DNA of 36,040 nucleotides from Rhodospirillaceae bacterium BRH_c57 (lineage in GTDB: Bacteria; Pseudomonadota; Alphaproteobacteria; Rhodospirillales; Rhodospirillaceae). The notes below the pieces were generated by a model that did not search any database, had not been told where the DNA came from, and was given only the letters and a program-made list of their open reading frames with translations. Location: positions 1 to 36,040 of the forward strand of contig LAEA01000242.1 of NCBI GenBank assembly GCA_000961745.1. The letters run 5' to 3'. Position numbers and translations under genes: made by a program. This document shows positions 33,653 to 36,040 of this stretch, one piece after another (positions within the stretch are counted from its first letter, which is position 1; the number at the start of each line of letters is the position of its first letter).

Positions 33653-34348
33653 TCAACTTCCGCGTACCAACTCCACGACCTCGTCGGGCGTCATGTCCAC
33701 GGGGAAGTGGGCGCCCTGGTTCATGGCGGCGGCGAGCTTTTCCAGGTATGTCGCCTTGGGGATTTCGATGGCCCCGAAGCGGCGCAGGTGGTCGGTCACG
33801 AACTGGGTGTCGAGCAGGGTGAAGCCGCCCTTGCGCAGGCGGGCGACAAGGTGGGCCAGGGCCACCTTTGAGGCGTCGGTGGCGCGCGAAAACATGCTTT
33901 CGCCAAAGAACGCGCCGCCCAGGGCCAGCCCATACAGGCCACCGACCAGTCGGCCGTTGTGCCAGCTTTCCACGCTGTGGGCGAGGCCCAGGTGGTGGAG
34001 TTGGGTGAACAGGCCGGTGATCTCGTCGTTGATCCAGGTTTCGGGGCGGTCGGGGGCAGTTTCGGCGCAGCCGGCCAGGACGCCGGCGAAATCGCTGTCG
34101 CAGCGCACCTCGAACACTTCGCGGCGCAGGACCTTGAACAGGGAGCGGGGGACGTGGAAGCCGTCCAGGGGCAATACGCCGCGCTCCTGGGGGTCGATCC
34201 AGTACAAGCGGGGATCCTGGCGGGATCGGGCCATGGGAAACACGCCGCAGGCATAGGCGCGGAGCAGGACTTCCGGGGTCAGGGTGACCAAACGCGCCTC
34301 CGTGGCTGCTTCGGTCGGATGCTGGGCGGAATGCCCGGCCGTGACCAT
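33653..34348 (-). CDS. aat: Leucyl/phenylalanyl-tRNA-protein transferase
   Basis: The protein has 231 residues from ATG 34348 (MVTAGHSAQH), where ggggtat lies upstream; ATG 34384 would add 12 residues. It joins Leu or Phe to the N-terminus of proteins that begin with Lys or Arg, which marks them for degradation by ClpS-ClpAP (N-end rule). Family motifs are visible: LTPEVLLRAYACGVFPMARS, YWIDPQERGVLPLDGFHVPRSL, then SVESWHNGRLVGGLYGLALGGAFFGESMFS and LLDTQFVTDHLRRFGA. Cytoplasmic. It lies downstream of accC on the same strand. Confidence 0.93.
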   Translation of the reverse strand: MVTAGHSAQHPTEAATEARLVTLTPEVLLRAYACGVFPMARSRQDPRLYWIDPQERGVLPLDGFHVPRSLFKVLRREVFEVRCDSDFAGVLAGCAETAPDRPETWINDEITGLFTQLHHLGLAHSVESWHNGRLVGGLYGLALGGAFFGESMFSRATDASKVALAHLVARLRKGGFTLLDTQFVTDHLRRFGAIEIPKATYLEKLAAAMNQGAHFPVDMTPDEVVELVRGS

Positions 34349-34426
34349 GATACCCCGACGGCAGCCGCCCGGCGAGGGGCGCATTAGAGGCGGAACGCGG
34401 AGGAATTTCTCCCTCTGCGTCGTGGG

Positions 34427-35767
34427 TTACACCGTCTTCAGGAACTCTTCCAGCCAACGGATGTCGTAGTCACCGTTCTGGAAGTCGGCGTTGTTGACCA
34501 ACTGGACATGCAGCGGAATGGTCGTTTCGATGCCGCCGACAACGAATTCGCCCAGGGCGCGGCGCAGGCGCATCAGGCATTCGTTGCGGCTGGTCCCGTG
34601 GACGATCAGCTTAGCGATCATGCTGTCGTAGTGGGGCGGTACGGTGGCCCCGGCATAGAGGCCCGAATCGACGCGGACGCCCAGGCCGCCCGGCGGGTGG
34701 TATTCGGTCACCTTGCCGGGGCAGGGGCGGAAGGTGGCCGGGTCCTCGGCGTTGATGCGGCACTCGATGGCATGGCCGTAGAAGCCGACCTCGTCCTGCG
34801 TGTAGCCCAGCGGCGCGCCGTCGGCGATGCGCAACTGTTCGCGCACCAGATCGAGGCCGGTAATCATTTCGGTGACCGGGTGTTCGACCTGTAGGCGGGT
34901 GTTCATCTCGATGAAGAAAAACTCGCCGTTTTCGTACAGGAACTCGATGGTGCCGGCGTTGCGGTAGCCGATCTTCTGCATGGCGGTGCAGGCGATCTCG
35001 CCGATGCGGGCGCGCTCGATGGCGTTCAACGCGGGCGAGGGGGCTTCTTCGAGCACCTTCTGGTGGCGGCGCTGCAAGGAGCAGTCGCGCTCGCCCAGGT
35101 GAACGACGTTGCCGTGGCTGTCGGCCAGGATCTGGATTTCGATGTGGCGCGGATTGCCGAGGTACTTTTCCATGTACACTTCGGCGTTGCCGAAGGCCGA
35201 CAGGGCTTCCTGGCGGGCCATGCGCCACTGCTCGACGATGTCGGCGTCGCTGGTGGCGACCTTCATGCCGCGACCACCGCCGCCGGCGCTGGCCTTGATG
35301 AGCACAGGATAGCCGATCTCACCGCCCAGGCGCAGGGCTTCCTCGGCCGTTTCCACGGCGCCGGGGGAGCCCGGAACGCACGGCAGGCCTGCATTCAGCG
35401 CGGCGATCTTGGCCGTGACCTTGTCGCCCATCATGCGGATGTGCTTGGGCTCCGGCCCGATCCATACGATGCCGTGATCCTCGACCATCTCGGCGAAGTC
35501 GGCGTTCTCGGACAGGAACCCGTAACCGGGGTGGATGGCGTCCGACCCGGTGATGGTGGCGGCCGAAATGATCGCCGCCTTGTTCAGGTAGCTGTCCTTG
35601 GCGGACGGCGGCCCGATGCACACGGCCTCGTCGGCCAGCCGCACATGCATGGCGTTGGCATCGGCGGTGGAATGCACGGCCACCGTCTTAATGCCCATCT
35701 CCCGGCACGCCCGGTGGATGCGCAGGGCGATCTCGCCACGGTTGGCGATGAGGACCTTTTCGAACAT
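34427..35767 (-). CDS. accC: Acetyl-CoA carboxylase biotin carboxylase subunit
   Basis: The protein has 446 residues, the usual length. It uses ATP and bicarbonate to carboxylate biotin on AccB, the first half-reaction of fatty acid synthesis. The N-terminal biotin carboxylase domain starts [19 protein letters not shown]. The ATP-grasp part has the Gly-rich loop [14 protein letters not shown] near residue 160 and [15 protein letters not shown] near residue 287 with catalytic residues. The start lies 14 bases after the accB stop, which gives the standard accBC operon. Confidence 0.97.
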   Translation of the reverse strand: MFEKVLIANRGEIALRIHRACREMGIKTVAVHSTADANAMHVRLADEAVCIGPPSAKDSYLNKAAIISAATITGSDAIHPGYGFLSENADFAEMVEDHGIVWIGPEPKHIRMMGDKVTAKIAALNAGLPCVPGSPGAVETAEEALRLGGEIGYPVLIKASAGGGGRGMKVATSDADIVEQWRMARQEALSAFGNAEVYMEKYLGNPRHIEIQILADSHGNVVHLGERDCSLQRRHQKVLEEAPSPALNAIERARIGEIACTAMQKIGYRNAGTIEFLYENGEFFFIEMNTRLQVEHPVTEMITGLDLVREQLRIADGAPLGYTQDEVGFYGHAIECRINAEDPATFRPCPGKVTEYHPPGGLGVRVDSGLYAGATVPPHYDSMIAKLIVHGTSRNECLMRLRRALGEFVVGGIETTIPLHVQLVNNADFQNGDYDIRWLEEFLKTV

Positions 35768-35781
35768 CCTGGGGGAAGTCC

Positions 35782-36040
35782 CTATTCGATGATGGCGAGC
35801 GGCTCGCCGTATTCCACCGGCTGGCCGTCGGTGACCAGGATGGCCGTGACCTTGCCCGAGCGCGGGGCGCGCACTGGGTTGAAGGTCTTCATCGCCTCGA
35901 TCAGCATGATGGTCTGGCCTTCGGTCACCATCTGGCCGGGCTGAATGAACGGCGCGGCGCCGGGCTCGGGGGCGTTGTAGGTGACGCCGACCATGGGCGC
36001 CTTGACCGCGCCGGGGTGATCGGCCGGGCTGGCCGGCACC
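35782..36040 (-). CDS. accB: Biotin carboxyl carrier protein of acetyl-CoA carboxylase (partial)
   Basis: Only the last 85 or so residues are in the window; the frame continues past the right edge. It is the biotinyl domain that carries the biotin between carboxylase and transferase. The biotinylation site is Lys in [13 protein letters not shown]; the usual sequence is EAMKM, with Thr here, a common alphaproteobacterial variant. The thumb-like stretch [19 protein letters not shown] fits AccB. It is the first gene of accBC. Confidence 0.95.
   Translation of the reverse strand, partial: VPASPADHPGAVKAPMVGVTYNAPEPGAAPFIQPGQMVTEGQTIMLIEAMKTFNPVRAPRSGKVTAILVTDGQPVEYGEPLAIIE

Overview
Organism. 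The right end of the window (about 27,100-36,040) is high-GC chromosomal core of an alphaproteobacterium, most likely in or near the Rhodospirillales. The evidence is a class II (B12-dependent) ribonucleotide reductase, an NDUFA12-type complex I accessory subunit (in bacteria typical of Alphaproteobacteria), and the run MlaD - MlaD - DUF2155 - Aat - AccC - AccB. The assignment rests on gene content and order, not on a search.

Layout. (1) 1-495: 3' end of an IS3-family insertion sequence. (2) 557-5765, + strand: three genes that look like an operon, coding for a permuted papain-like peptidase with a Cys4 knuckle, a large nuclease-STAND NTPase-helical repeat-SEC-C protein, and a protein of unknown function; a strong hairpin terminator (5848-5879) follows. 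(3) 5901-15000, - strand: a giant Mrr-like nuclease-STAND protein, a giant SF1 helicase with a coiled-coil insert, and a two-helix membrane protein, read in that order. (4) 15148-20956, - strand: a complete Tn7-like transposition module in the order tnsA-tnsB-tnsC-tniQ, with start and stop codons overlapping or nearly touching. (5) 20957-21560: gene-free, with a strikingly AT-rich block that is the natural candidate for the transposon end. (6) 21561-26747: a membrane-anchored hypothetical protein, a divergent XRE regulator and a third giant STAND protein, this one with a C-terminal PD-(D/E)XK nuclease. (7) 26748-27109: a junction with a direct repeat of 21-bp period. (8) 27110-36040: core genes.

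How it fits together. Regions 1-6 are an accessory island. Its recurring theme is a nucleotide-switch ATPase joined to a nuclease: three separate proteins, with the nuclease at the N-terminus in two and at the C-terminus in one. STAND ATPases fused to effector nucleases are a known anti-phage design (Avs and related families), and Tn7-like transposons are known carriers of defence cargo. I therefore read the island as a defence island mobilised, at least in part, by the Tn7-like element. The peptidase + STAND + unknown trio and the STAND + helicase + membrane protein group are the best candidates for undescribed systems. No function is proven by sequence alone.

The core side also holds regulatory structure: a tandem pair of NrdR-box-like sites 32 bp apart upstream of the ribonucleotide reductase, a long hairpin ahead of the NDUFA12 gene, and a cluster of four palindromic repeat units between the convergent DUF2155 and aat genes.
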